Below, piece by piece: positions 47,164 to 57,350 of a stretch of DNA of 64,000 nt (positions are counted from its first letter, which is position 1; every line of letters begins with the position of its first letter). The stretch is from an uncultured Rikenellaceae bacterium (GTDB lineage: Bacteria > Bacteroidota > Bacteroidia > Bacteroidales > Rikenellaceae). The translations under genes and the position numbers were made by a program. Location of the stretch: contig CALYBQ010000013.1 in NCBI GenBank assembly GCA_944415565.1, forward strand, positions 124,001 to 188,000, written 5' to 3'. The notes under the pieces are model-generated. The model worked only from the letters and a program-made list of their open reading frames with translations, did no database searches and had not been told where the DNA came from.

Positions 47164-48297
47164 TTAATTTATGATATGGTTAAAAATATTTGATAATATT
47201 GATATGCTTTGAGCTCGCATGTTGCAAAATAGTGTGTTTGTCAAATTATAGTTTATTGGTTCATGTCTTAGACGTTCTATGTCGTCAACGTTTTGACATA
47301 TTCGGTGTCTTAATTCTAATGATCCTAAGAGTGTGTTTATCCTTGTGTTCCCGCCGCTGTTTTTTAGAGGGATTACTGCAAATTGTTTATTGAAAAGCAA
47401 TGCAAACACGCAACCATGAAATGAATTCGTTATCACATATTCGGCGTTTTGTATGTTTGCAAGCCATTCATTGATCGTTAAGTATGCTTTTTCATATTTG
47501 TCATATTGCCCCTGGCTAGCTACATATTTATATATATAGCGATTAGATTGCATGATTGATATTATTTCATCTATGTTAATAATAGATTTATTGCCTAAAT
47601 AATAAATAACTGTTGTGCCATGGTTAGGTGGATTTTTTGCTTTGAGTGGAATTAAAGATTTGTATGTTTCCACTGGTAGCAATAAAGTAGGGTCGCAAAT
47701 AAGTTGTGCTTGATTGTATCCGGCTAATTTACAGATATCAACTCCTTCTTGTTCCCGGACTGTTATTGCATCAAATTGTTGTAATAATAAAGACAATTGC
47801 TTGATCTCGGATTTATTGAACGAATTTACGTCTCGTCCAAAACTTGTGGCTACTGCAATGCGTTTCGATGTTATGTCGCCGAAATCTAAAAAATAAGATT
47901 TTTCTCTACCTGCATTTGCCCATATTTGATCGCTGCCGCAAATATATACGTCAGCAGTAGGAGGCTCATGCTTAAGGTCTTGTTCTGTGTATATTTGATC
48001 TGTGAATATGATATTTTCATCCCGAAAATGGTCGAATTGACGGTCGTATTCAACTTGGTTTATTATCTGCTTTCTTATTGTGTTTATTAGGATTTTGCAT
48101 GTATTTGTATAGATATGGGGATTTAAAAGTTTAAAAGGGTGTTTGAGGTAATGGCTTATTTTAGGCTTTTTGTGTTTATATTTGATAGTGTAGACATCAT
48201 GTCCTAATGATCGCAAATACCGTTGTAATGCAAAACATTGTAGTATTTGGCCATAATTGTTTTGAGAGTCCCAAAATGTTATAATTCCTATTTTCAT
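47164..48297 (-). CDS. Polysaccharide pyruvyl transferase family protein
   Basis: A 377-residue protein of the CsaB/PssM superfamily. It begins MKIGIITFWDSQNNYGQILQ, has VYICGSDQIWANAG near 120, CDPTLLLP, the YVITNSFHGCVFALLF segment and a final GNTRINTLLG. Members add pyruvate ketals to sugars using phosphoenolpyruvate, and the GSD and SFH-(G/A) motifs mark the GT-B-like fold. ATG 48297 is chosen because homologues begin MKIGI; an upstream ATG at 48324 adds nine residues. A pyruvylated acidic repeat unit is a reasonable inference. Confidence 0.85.
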   Translation of the reverse strand: MKIGIITFWDSQNNYGQILQCFALQRYLRSLGHDVYTIKYKHKKPKISHYLKHPFKLLNPHIYTNTCKILINTIRKQIINQVEYDRQFDHFRDENIIFTDQIYTEQDLKHEPPTADVYICGSDQIWANAGREKSYFLDFGDITSKRIAVATSFGRDVNSFNKSEIKQLSLLLQQFDAITVREQEGVDICKLAGYNQAQLICDPTLLLPVETYKSLIPLKAKNPPNHGTTVIYYLGNKSIINIDEIISIMQSNRYIYKYVASQGQYDKYEKAYLTINEWLANIQNAEYVITNSFHGCVFALLFNKQFAVIPLKNSGGNTRINTLLGSLELRHRICQNVDDIERLRHEPINYNLTNTLFCNMRAQSISILSNIFNHIIN

Positions 48298-48338
48298 TGA
48301 TGTTAAATAAATTTCTACAAACAATATGTGCCGATAAA

Positions 48339-50084
48339 TTATTTTTTTAAAACTCGTTTCAGGGCCTCTTTCGATTTGGGTCCGAGTATCTGATTAGCGA
48401 CTTGTTTTGCCAGCCCAGTAGGGTTTTTCTCGATATTTCGTATCATTTTCAACGCATTGCTTTCATCGGTGCTGTCGGTGAATACCTCCAGAAATAAAGG
48501 TTTGTCGGTGATAAGAGGAGATAGGAAACGGACGTATGCCCGTTCGAGCTCAGACTTGTCGCAGGCGCTTATATACTCGAATCCGAGGTCCTCGGCATAA
48601 TGTTTTACGAGATCCTTGGATTTGTTGCCGAAATGTCCTGCGGCGGCAATATATTTGTCGGCTTCGTCGCCGAATGCGGCTCCCGGATGATTGTATTGAC
48701 GAAATTCGGTTCCTCGTCCGTTGTTTACCATGAGGATACGAATGTTGGGTCCGATATGGTGGTTCCCGATAGCGTTCATATCGTAGAAGAATGCCAAGTC
48801 GCCTAATACGCCGAAGTACAGTCTGTTCGGATCGGCTAACGATGCTCCTGCTAATGATGATAGGTCACCGTCTATGCCGAACCCTCCGACATTAGCATAT
48901 CCTAATACCGATTGCGGAACCTCAAAGAAATTCCATGATCGTAAGGAGTTCAGAATTCCGAGATGCAGTACTGAATTTTCGGGTAAACGCACAGCCATTT
49001 TATATGCGGCCCATATATTTGAGAACGGGAGTTGTTCTTCGGGTATTGCGGCGTATATTTTGTTATAAATATCTTTACAACTTTGTAGATAGGCGTCAGA
49101 CCGAGTACTGGTCGGATTGGTATAGTATTCGAAGAAGTTTTGTTCTGGCATCTCGAATACATGGGTCAGTACTTGGAATGTGTCACGTATTTCGCCGTCT
49201 TCGTTGACCCTCCATACCATTTTGCTGCGTGGTTGTCCGTAACTGCCCGATATTTCGCCTATATGTATGAGTAAGTTGACTTCATTGATCTGACTGTCGA
49301 ATTGTTCCTGCGACCTGATAAGCGAATACAGCACTCTATATTTACCTTTGTATCCGCTCGTATGGTCGCAGAAGACGACGGCATCGTTGGAAGCGCAGAA
49401 GTTGTCGAGCGCTTCGGTCTCCGCATCCGTAAATTTGGCGTGTGAACCTACGTATACCGCAATACGACCTTTCGGCAATTCGGGGAACTCTTGGCCGAGG
49501 CATGTGCGTCGGATCATACGCGCGACAGGCAATTCTTTTACCGAATAGTCGCGGCTGTATGTCGTGGTAAGATTGATGTGTACGGGACCACCGCCTCGGT
49601 GGCGCAACTCCAATAGCGCCCTGTTTATCTTCACCGTATTGCTCCACTCGTCGTTGTCGTCACGGGTAACAGGTATGTGTTCGCTCAGTAACGCGATGTC
49701 GTTCTGTATGGAGCGACGGTCGATCACCTGCGGAATATGGTGGCCGATTTTATTTATGTCCTGCGTACTTGTGACGGCCAGTACAGGAAGTTTGCGGTAA
49801 TATGCTTCTGTCAGGCCGGGGACATAATTGCGTGAGGCGGTCGCGCCCGTACACGTCAGGACAACCGGCTCTCCGCTTTCGGCAGCCAACCCGCAGGCGA
49901 TGTATGCGGCACTCCGTTCATCGACGCAAGAATACATCTCGAAAAAGCTGTCCTGTTGCAGACTGGCTACCAATGACAGGTTTGTCGCTCCGGGAGAAGC
50001 AATAATCTTTTTTATATTATGCTGCTTGAGCAACGAAATTAGCAGTTGTATGCTGCGTTCCGATGTGTAGTATTTACCTTCCAA
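48339..50084 (-). CDS. MenD-like thiamine pyrophosphate-dependent enzyme
   Basis: A 581-residue TPP enzyme. The N-terminal PYR domain (1-180) has IIASPGATNLSLV and the catalytic-Glu region YSCVDERSAAYIACGLA. The C-terminal PP domain has the metal/TPP motif GVLGDLAFFYDMNAIGN ... ILMVNNGRGTEF, closer to MenD than to acetolactate synthase. It is not in a menaquinone cluster but paired with an SDR (22 bp apart) inside the glycan operon. TPP enzymes in glycan loci can attach two-carbon units to keto sugars (YerE precedent), and a reductase often follows. Such a branched-sugar or other acyloin role is possible but unproven. Confidence 0.75.
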   Translation of the reverse strand: MEGKYYTSERSIQLLISLLKQHNIKKIIASPGATNLSLVASLQQDSFFEMYSCVDERSAAYIACGLAAESGEPVVLTCTGATASRNYVPGLTEAYYRKLPVLAVTSTQDINKIGHHIPQVIDRRSIQNDIALLSEHIPVTRDDNDEWSNTVKINRALLELRHRGGGPVHINLTTTYSRDYSVKELPVARMIRRTCLGQEFPELPKGRIAVYVGSHAKFTDAETEALDNFCASNDAVVFCDHTSGYKGKYRVLYSLIRSQEQFDSQINEVNLLIHIGEISGSYGQPRSKMVWRVNEDGEIRDTFQVLTHVFEMPEQNFFEYYTNPTSTRSDAYLQSCKDIYNKIYAAIPEEQLPFSNIWAAYKMAVRLPENSVLHLGILNSLRSWNFFEVPQSVLGYANVGGFGIDGDLSSLAGASLADPNRLYFGVLGDLAFFYDMNAIGNHHIGPNIRILMVNNGRGTEFRQYNHPGAAFGDEADKYIAAAGHFGNKSKDLVKHYAEDLGFEYISACDKSELERAYVRFLSPLITDKPLFLEVFTDSTDESNALKMIRNIEKNPTGLAKQVANQILGPKSKEALKRVLKK

Positions 50085-50106
50085 TGTTATGCGTATTTGT
50101 TGTATG

Positions 50107-50988
50107 TCAGAATGAATATTCCATGTCGTCGTATGTGATGAGGCCTGCGCCTCCGGTCATATAAACAATATCGCCGACGATGGTCCTGCCCATTGCGCTC
50201 GTCAGAACCACAGCCATGTTAGCTATCTCTTCCGGCAATGCGTAACGGCCTATGGGATTGCTGTTGAGTGATATGCCGTTCGTGTCGTCTTGCAGCAACA
50301 TCGGAGTGGCGGTAGGGCCGGGCGCCAAACCGTTGACCGTGATTCCGTATGGAGCTAGAGTCTTTGCGAGTCCGAGAGTCAATCCGCGTATGCCCCATTT
50401 GGACAGAGTGTAAGCTGATGCCGCCGGGCGCAGTGACGATGAAGACGCTATGTTTAGTATATTGCCTTCGATATGATTGTCCTTCATGTATTTGCCGAAT
50501 AATTGCGACAGGAAGAATACGCCTTTCAGGTTCGTACTAAGAACTTTGTCGAATTCGTCTTCTGTCGCGTTCGGGAGACTGGCCCCGAGAACACCGGCGT
50601 TGTTCACAAGGATGTCAATGCCGTTACTCCCTCCGGATTTTGCCGAATCTAATGCCTGCCTGAAGCAGTCGTCGAATGACCCTACATTGGTGTTGTCCAT
50701 TACGATGCCGAAGACACGCTTATCGTATGGGCCATCTTCTTGTAGTTTGTCGCAAGCTGACTGTACACGCAACTTGTCTCGGCCAGTAATGATTACGGTC
50801 GCGCCGCTGTGTAAAAATGCTTTGGCGATATGGAACCCTATACCGCTTGTTCCTCCGGTGATGAGGGCCGTGCGTCCTCGTAAAAGTTCGTTCGGGGCGA
50901 GATTTACGATCTGGACGTTGAATTTTTTAGCCGGAATATTTCTCAGTATATACTTTATGACAGTTTTCGCTTTCTTCTTCAATGACAT
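50107..50988 (-). CDS. Short-chain dehydrogenase/reductase
   Basis: A 293-residue classical SDR. After a ~35-residue basic N-terminal extension (KKKAKTVIKYILRNIP) comes the cofactor motif ALITGGTSGIGFHIAKA. NNAGVLG, the catalytic serine region NIASSSSLRP, the YTLSK pair (Tyr and Lys), and APGPTATPM follow. Gly-rich motif with Thr-Gly-Gly and a downstream ITGRDK suggest NADP(H). It is adjacent to the TPP enzyme, and the two probably act in sequence on an unknown sugar nucleotide or carrier. Confidence 0.85.
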   Translation of the reverse strand: MSLKKKAKTVIKYILRNIPAKKFNVQIVNLAPNELLRGRTALITGGTSGIGFHIAKAFLHSGATVIITGRDKLRVQSACDKLQEDGPYDKRVFGIVMDNTNVGSFDDCFRQALDSAKSGGSNGIDILVNNAGVLGASLPNATEDEFDKVLSTNLKGVFFLSQLFGKYMKDNHIEGNILNIASSSSLRPAASAYTLSKWGIRGLTLGLAKTLAPYGITVNGLAPGPTATPMLLQDDTNGISLNSNPIGRYALPEEIANMAVVLTSAMGRTIVGDIVYMTGGAGLITYDDMEYSF

Positions 50989-51019
50989 GATCGGCTATAA
51001 ATATTTTGGCAGTGACTGT

Positions 51020-52555
51020 TTATTTGCGTTTGAGTCCGACTGCTAATAATACCCTGTTCATAGGTTCGGCAAAAAGATTGCGCTCATATCTATTCATAGA
51101 TAGGAACCATGCACAAGGCAAGTAGGCAATGGTGAATATGGCGGCGGCGATGATGAAGTTTCCCGGCCGCAACATGTCTATATCTATCGTCTGCAACAGT
51201 AGTAGTCCTGCTAAGCATAGTATCGCCGGGGCTACGCTCATTTTTACTATTTCGCGCCAAAAATGCAAGATGTTTATGCGTTGCCGGCGTTGATAGTATA
51301 CGTTCATAATAATATGCTGTATGACAATGGCGAACGACGTTGCGGCGGCGCAACCTATGCCGCCCCAGAACATGGCGGCAGGAATGGAGAGCGCGAGACT
51401 GGAGACTGCCACTATAACGTACAATAAGGAACGGAATTTCATCTCGTTGCGTGCCATGAGTATCGTTATACCGAGGTTCTGTATGAGCGCGACAAACGTA
51501 GCAATGAAGAACATCAACGATATGGCATACGTATCCTCGTAACCTTCTCCCGCCCACAATCGGATGAACTGACGGCCGAATACTATGAATGCGCACAAGA
51601 TGAACGATATGATGATGTATTGTATCCGTCCTGTCTTGATGAAAAGGTCGGAGATCTCCTTGTCGGATTTTTGTTTGGTTACCAATGCGGTTATCCTCGG
51701 CAGGAATACTCCGGAGATAGCTGTCGAAAAGGACGTATACATATGTTCCAGTTGGACCGCAACGGCAAATACGGCGACCGCTGCCGTTCCGGCTACCGCA
51801 CCGAGCACGAACTGTCCGGTGCTCCAGTAGATACGGTCCATGATGGCATTCAGAAATATCCAGAACGAATAGACAGCCACCTCTTTCAGAAATCCCCATT
51901 TGAATTTCCCGAAGATCAATTTTATTTTGATCTTGTATTTGCAGTAAAAGTAATTTATGAAAAGTGTGGCCAGATTGAACAGTGTTTGTACAACAACCAT
52001 CGCGATAGCCTTGTAGCCCAACTCCAGCAGGCAGATCATAACCGCCGTATTTAGCAGGATGCGTACTATCTGTACGACCTTCTGGAACACGAAATCTTCA
52101 TAGGCTGTAATTATCGAACCGAAAATGCTCATCGGGAACGTCACTGCCAGATTGAACACCATGATCAATAGAAGTATCTTGGCACGCCCGAGTTCATACG
52201 AGGTCATTGTATTGCCGAACAGCGTCTCGACATTGAAATACAGGCCCAGCCCGGCGATGAATGCGACGACACCTATCCCTATATATAACAGTAGGAACAT
52301 GCCGAACATGGAGTATTGTTCCTGCAATTTCCCTTCGGCCCTGAACTTTGCCGTATAGCGGATGATGGCATTCCCGAAGCCGAAATCCATAATGGTCAGG
52401 TAGGCAATCACGGACGCTACAAGTGAATACAGTCCGTACTCACTTTGTCCCATCATACGCAACATATAGGGCATGTATAATAGCCCTAAAATGTTGTTTA
52501 TGCCAAGTACGGCATAATTGAGTACGGCCCCGGCTTTTAATTGATTAACGGCCAT
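51020..52555 (-). CDS. Polysaccharide flippase (Wzx-like)
   Basis: A 511-residue membrane protein with ~14 helices of the MOP/PST family. It begins AGAVLNYAVLGINNILGLLYMPYMLRMMGQSEYGLY, matching Wzx proteins (long first two helices, then a GQSEYGL turn). It should flip undecaprenyl-linked repeat units for the EpsG-like polymerase. It lies 31 bp upstream of the SDR gene and 5 bp after the phase-variable acyltransferase. It is distinct from the flippase at 19.7-21.2 kb. Confidence 0.87.
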   Translation of the reverse strand: MAVNQLKAGAVLNYAVLGINNILGLLYMPYMLRMMGQSEYGLYSLVASVIAYLTIMDFGFGNAIIRYTAKFRAEGKLQEQYSMFGMFLLLYIGIGVVAFIAGLGLYFNVETLFGNTMTSYELGRAKILLLIMVFNLAVTFPMSIFGSIITAYEDFVFQKVVQIVRILLNTAVMICLLELGYKAIAMVVVQTLFNLATLFINYFYCKYKIKIKLIFGKFKWGFLKEVAVYSFWIFLNAIMDRIYWSTGQFVLGAVAGTAAVAVFAVAVQLEHMYTSFSTAISGVFLPRITALVTKQKSDKEISDLFIKTGRIQYIIISFILCAFIVFGRQFIRLWAGEGYEDTYAISLMFFIATFVALIQNLGITILMARNEMKFRSLLYVIVAVSSLALSIPAAMFWGGIGCAAATSFAIVIQHIIMNVYYQRRQRINILHFWREIVKMSVAPAILCLAGLLLLQTIDIDMLRPGNFIIAAAIFTIAYLPCAWFLSMNRYERNLFAEPMNRVLLAVGLKRK

Positions 52556-52560
52556 TGTAT

Positions 52561-53642
52561 CTATTGTGGAACTTTACCGAAATGTGTATGGTTTTCTATG
52601 AATCTGGAAAGGTATTTCCATATAAATATGCGTATTTGGTCTATTAAAATTGCGACAACAAAGACAGCGATGAGGAATAATAATATTAAACTTATGCATG
52701 TTATGCCGTTTGTCGTTCCGTATATATGTTGCACTATTTCTACAAACTTCATGTATAGGTTTGGATTTGAATGTAATAAGAAAACCGCGAAGCAGGATGC
52801 TCCGACCCAGTTAACCAGCTTGTTTTGAAATTTAAGTTCGGAAAAAAATAATAGTAGATATAATGCGGCTATGATAACCAATGGGTTTGTATATGCATAC
52901 ATTCTGTCGACTCCCGGCAGGTTGAACCATGTTATTCCTAAAGCAATGATTGTAATGATACAGGAAATTAGTAGATACATTGATAAATATCTGAGATGCT
53001 CCATCTTCTCTTCTCTTCTCTTCTCTTCTCTTCTCTTCTCTTCTCTTCTCTTCTATATACCCGAATGTAACGTGCTAATAAATATAAACCTATAAACGAC
53101 ATTGTTGAGTATCCGGCATTGAAAAAGGACGCGCCGTTGGACAACCAACCATATAATGTTTGAAATATGTAAAACCCGATGATTACGTATTTTAATTGGG
53201 TTTTATTTGAATTTTCGACAAATGTGTTCAGTATAGGAGCTATGATATATAATCCTATGTAAGCTTTGATAAACCAATTGAGTTGGGTCATTAATAGACA
53301 TTGGGCAATACCTTTTATAGTCAAGGTGGTCTCTCCGGAAATAAGGGTTACAGCATATATTCCGAAAAGGAAAAAGAAGCATTGAAATAGGAATTTACTG
53401 AGGCCTTTCCAAGAGGGGCGAATAGAGAACCACCCGGAAAGTAATATGAAAACGTTTACACAGACAATTGAAATTGATTCTATGAAAAAGCGTGTTATAG
53501 AAGGACCGATGTTGTTGCGGGTCTCTTCTAATGTGGGAACTCCTAATGAAAAGAAATCGGCGTGTACAACTAATACTAAAAACATGGCTACAATGCGTAG
53601 CAATTCCATATTAGATTCACGTTGTTTGATAACATTGGTCAT
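52561..53642 (-). CDS. Acyltransferase family 3 gene, phase-variable, out of frame here (5-bp repeat)
   Basis: From ATG 53642 the frame encodes an OafA-like acyltransferase start (MELLRIVAMFLVLVVHADFF, then VCVNVFILLSGWFSIRP, QLNWFIKAYIGLYIIAPIL). It enters a (GAAGA)n tract that codes a Arg-Glu-Glu-Lys-Arg run and stops at 52968 after 224 residues. A second frame, starting right at the tract's far end (52561-53004), encodes the missing C-terminal helices (YLLISCIITIIALGITWFNL to the end). Full length minus one 5-bp unit is 1077 nt, an exact multiple of three, giving 358 residues, normal for the family. Losing one unit or gaining two restores the gene. In this sequence it should be OFF. Confidence 0.85.
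53004..53054 (-). repeat. Pentanucleotide tract in an acyltransferase gene
   Basis: About ten copies of TTCTC on the plus strand (nine complete units 53006-53050 plus partial units either side). Coding-strand unit GAGAA. It lies mid-gene, about 590 bp from the start codon. Confidence 0.97.
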
Positions 53643-53654
53643 TTTATGAAATGT

Positions 53655-54684
<1,030 letters not shown>

Positions 54685-54714
54685 ATGGTTGCTTTCGAGA
54701 TTTAGATGTGGCAT

Positions 54715-55863
54715 CTATTTTAATAGTTTCTGTACTTTAAGGAATATTCCCTCTCTTCTGATCCGGTGGGTGCGTATTACGGCTTGCAGTTTCGCGTATG
54801 TGGCAGGAGAGTGTTTCTCCATGCAGTTGACTCCGTACCATACCCCCATAGTAGCCAGCAGGCAGGCTGCCAGTATGATTACGAATTGCCATGTCGGAGA
54901 GACAGGTATGACGAAGACCGTCAAGGCCCAAAGCAGTACGATGGCGAGGTTTAGGCAGATGATGAGCAGGGTTGTCATCGCGTGGCTGAAGCCCATTTTT
55001 ATGAAGAGGTGGTGCAGGTGCGTTTTGTCCGGAGAGAACGGTGAGCGGCCGCATAATATTCGTGATGTCATTACCCGCAGCGTATCGAATACGGGAATTG
55101 CCAATACCGACAAGGTGAAGCTGACCGCATATGGCGATCTCGTTACGGGAAGGTCGGCTTTCAGAATGTTTATCACGAACCCGAAGAAAACCACGCCGAG
55201 AACGAGCGATCCGCCGTCACCTATGAACATCTTGAATTTGCGTCCGAAAACGTTTTGGACGAAGAAAGGGAACAAGGCTCCGACGATGATCCACGACAGC
55301 ATGGCGAAAGCCATATAATTGTGTACGGTGAAGAAAATGCCGCAAATCGCAGAGGTGACCATTCCGTATCCGGACGAGAGCCCGTCCACACCGTCTATCA
55401 GGTTTATGGCGTTTATTATCCCTATTCCGGCTATCAATGTCAGCGGGTAGGCGACGTAGCCGGGCAGTGAGTGGATGCCGAAAAGCCCGTGCATGTCGTC
55501 AATGAGGTATCCGTTGGCCATGAGCAGCGCGACGGCCAATATCTGCAATACGAACTTTCGTTTGGCGCTCAGGTTGAGTATGTCGTCGGCCACTCCCGTG
55601 AACAGCATGATGAGCATGGCCATTATCATTATGAAGAGAGGAGTGCAGTCGTATAGGAAGCACAACATGCAGATCGTCATGAATATGCCGAAGAATACGC
55701 CTACGCCGCCCAGCACCGGGATCGGCTTCTTGTTTAGTTTGCGGACGTTCGGATTGTCTACGATAGATTTGATTACCGCTATCTTCACCAGTATGGGATG
55801 CACCATAGCGACCATGACGGCGGAGAACAGTATGCAAAATGTAGTGATGAGCGCAATTTCCAT
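54715..55863 (-). CDS. WecA-like undecaprenyl-phosphate sugar-1-phosphate transferase
   Basis: A 382-residue polyprenyl-phosphate HexNAc-1-P transferase of the MraY/WecA family, with about 11 helices. It has the KPIPVLGGVGVFFG cytoplasmic loop, GVADDILNLSAKRK (Mg-binding DD), NAINLIDGVDGLSSG, the FIGDGGSLVLG loop and the HLHHLFIKMG carbohydrate-recognition motif. It starts assembly of the repeat unit by loading a HexNAc phosphate onto the lipid carrier. As the first enzyme gene after UpxY it marks the beginning of the biosynthetic part of the operon. Confidence 0.9.
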   Translation of the reverse strand: MEIALITTFCILFSAVMVAMVHPILVKIAVIKSIVDNPNVRKLNKKPIPVLGGVGVFFGIFMTICMLCFLYDCTPLFIMIMAMLIMLFTGVADDILNLSAKRKFVLQILAVALLMANGYLIDDMHGLFGIHSLPGYVAYPLTLIAGIGIINAINLIDGVDGLSSGYGMVTSAICGIFFTVHNYMAFAMLSWIIVGALFPFFVQNVFGRKFKMFIGDGGSLVLGVVFFGFVINILKADLPVTRSPYAVSFTLSVLAIPVFDTLRVMTSRILCGRSPFSPDKTHLHHLFIKMGFSHAMTTLLIICLNLAIVLLWALTVFVIPVSPTWQFVIILAACLLATMGVWYGVNCMEKHSPATYAKLQAVIRTHRIRREGIFLKVQKLLK

Positions 55864-56302
55864 CTGCGGGGAGTTATGACTGTTGTGAGTTGTTTCGGTC
55901 TGGTGCGGCCAGAATCTTCACGGCAAAAAGAACCCACGCTATTTTTGAGCGAAAACAGCGTCTGGATGTTGGTCGAATTTTTGTGTCCAGTGTTATGTGA
56001 AGTCCGGAATATGCCAAATGCGTTGACTTCAAAAAGGGGTGTCGGGTTAGTGTTTCATGTCGCGGCGGTCCGGAGCGGACGGTCGCAGCCACCATTCATG
56101 CGGTATTGGACTGCCAAGAACGGACCGCACGTCGTGCGGGTATGATTTGCGTAGTATGTATCGTCGTTTTATGCCGGAATATGCAGCCGATACGGATGCT
56201 TCGTCCGCGTGTATGGGCGCATAGAAAAATATGGCATTATCGTGCCGGACAATTGCTTCCGGCGATTATGTCCGGCAATATGGAGTCGAATATCGTGTGT
56301 GT
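55864..56302 (-). other. 439-bp leader-like region between UpxY and the WecA-like gene
   Basis: No convincing gene. Two short perfect hairpins are present: GTCCG-GAG-CGGAC (56068-56080) and CCGCAC-GTC-GTGCGG (56125-56139). Upx-type loci have a long untranslated region where the antiterminator acts, normally ahead of upxY; whether this gap plays a part is unknown. No UpxZ-like gene was found. Confidence 0.4.
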
Positions 56303-56857
56303 TTACTCGATTTTTTCAAGGAAACATTGCGGGACGTATGTCGTTGCTACGGCTATGATCCCTTCGATGGAGACGATCAGCCGTCTGTTCCCTTTTATGC
56401 GTTTTATGTATCCTTCGGCACCTTCGAACGGACCTCCCGTGACGCGGACCTTGTCACCGGTCTTGTATTTTATGGCGCAGTCGTCGTAGTATTCCAGATT
56501 CGGGTCTTCGGTCGAGGTGACCTGCATGAATATCCGCATCTCGTCGTCGGGGATGACTGCCGGCCGTTTCAGCGCCCTGTCGAAGTAGGCCATCAGCGGA
56601 AAGCGTGCCTTCATGAGATTTTGCAGCTCCATTATGTACCGCTCGGTCTGGCGGACGAACAACAGCGACGATACCGCCGGTTCCTGTCTGATTTTCCGTG
56701 TGCCGTTTACTACGGCTTCCGTGTAGCGCAACGGGATGTAGGTCTGAACGCCTTGTTGTTTAAGGTATTGTGCGACCGGAAGCACCCTGTTATAAAATAC
56801 TTTAAGGGCGTACCAATGTTCGTCGTTACTCTCTGGATTCGGTTTGGGAAAAGGCAT
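56303..56857 (-). CDS. UpxY-type (NusG-like) transcription antiterminator
   Basis: A 184-residue NusG paralogue of the UpxY family. The N-terminal NGN domain has EHWYALKVFYNRVLPVAQYL and SSLLFVRQTERYI; the C-terminal KOW domain has YKTGDKVRVTGGPFEGAEGYIKRIKGNRR. In Bacteroides, each UpxY promotes read-through of its own capsule operon. It heads the minus-strand operon, about 175 nt after a predicted promoter (AATATTTG near 57038-57045). It should therefore allow RNA polymerase to cross the long operon. Confidence 0.88.
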   Translation of the reverse strand: MPFPKPNPESNDEHWYALKVFYNRVLPVAQYLKQQGVQTYIPLRYTEAVVNGTRKIRQEPAVSSLLFVRQTERYIMELQNLMKARFPLMAYFDRALKRPAVIPDDEMRIFMQVTSTEDPNLEYYDDCAIKYKTGDKVRVTGGPFEGAEGYIKRIKGNRRLIVSIEGIIAVATTYVPQCFLEKIE

Positions 56858-57037
56858 AATTTACAATCCCCCGCAAACGATAACTGTGTCTTTGCGAAGC
56901 ACTTAGTGTCAACAGCCGAATGTCCGTGAAATCGTTCGGTGTCTGTGTCGCCGCCCTGTTCCTGACCCAAGAAAGGCGGCTTTAATAGGGAAATATTCAC
57001 GGCCTGAAGTAGCATATGTCCCGAAATATCTCCGATG

Positions 57038-57045
57038 CAAATATT
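57038..57045 (-). promoter_or_regulatory. Putative promoter element of the capsule operon
   Basis: Minus-strand AATATTTG, one mismatch from TAnnTTTG, 180 bp before upxY, in an AT-rich stretch. No flanking inverted repeats of an invertible promoter are obvious. Confidence 0.35.
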
Positions 57046-57206
57046 GGAATAATAAGACTTAAAAACAAGTATATAATTATTTGTTTTTGCCGCGCAGGTT
57101 TGAGAGGCTACTTGGCGAACCATAAAAGCGAAATGCTGTATATGCCGATAATGCCGTGCCGGAGCGTGTGCGGCAGATCCGGGCGCATCGGGTGGCCATA
57201 GTTATA

Positions 57207-57228
57207 CTGCAATAATTTATTATTGCAG
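57207..57228. repeat. 22-bp perfect palindrome between divergent capsule regions
   Basis: CTGCAATAAT-TT-ATTATTGCAG. It lies between the divergent upxY and DUF3575 genes, where an operator would fit. It has no GC-rich stem plus T-run, so a terminator is unlikely. Confidence 0.5.
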
Positions 57229-57306
57229 TCTGTGTCGATTTGTCTGCAATTGTTGTCTTCGATTCAGAATGTTTTGCATTATGCCTGCTCCGTCACAAAA
57301 AAAGCC

Positions 57307-57314
57307 TATCTTTG
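57307..57314 (+). promoter_or_regulatory. Promoter element of the DUF3575 gene
   Basis: TATCTTTG, an exact TAnnTTTG match, 36 bp before the TTG start at 57351. Confidence 0.6.
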
Positions 57315-57350
57315 CAGTCTGTAAACGAACCGAGTTTAATAATTCTTGCT

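Noticed and set aside
56858-57350. An invertible capsule promoter upstream of UpxY
   Set aside because: No pair of inverted repeats flanking the promoter-like element was found; only the single 22-bp palindrome is present.
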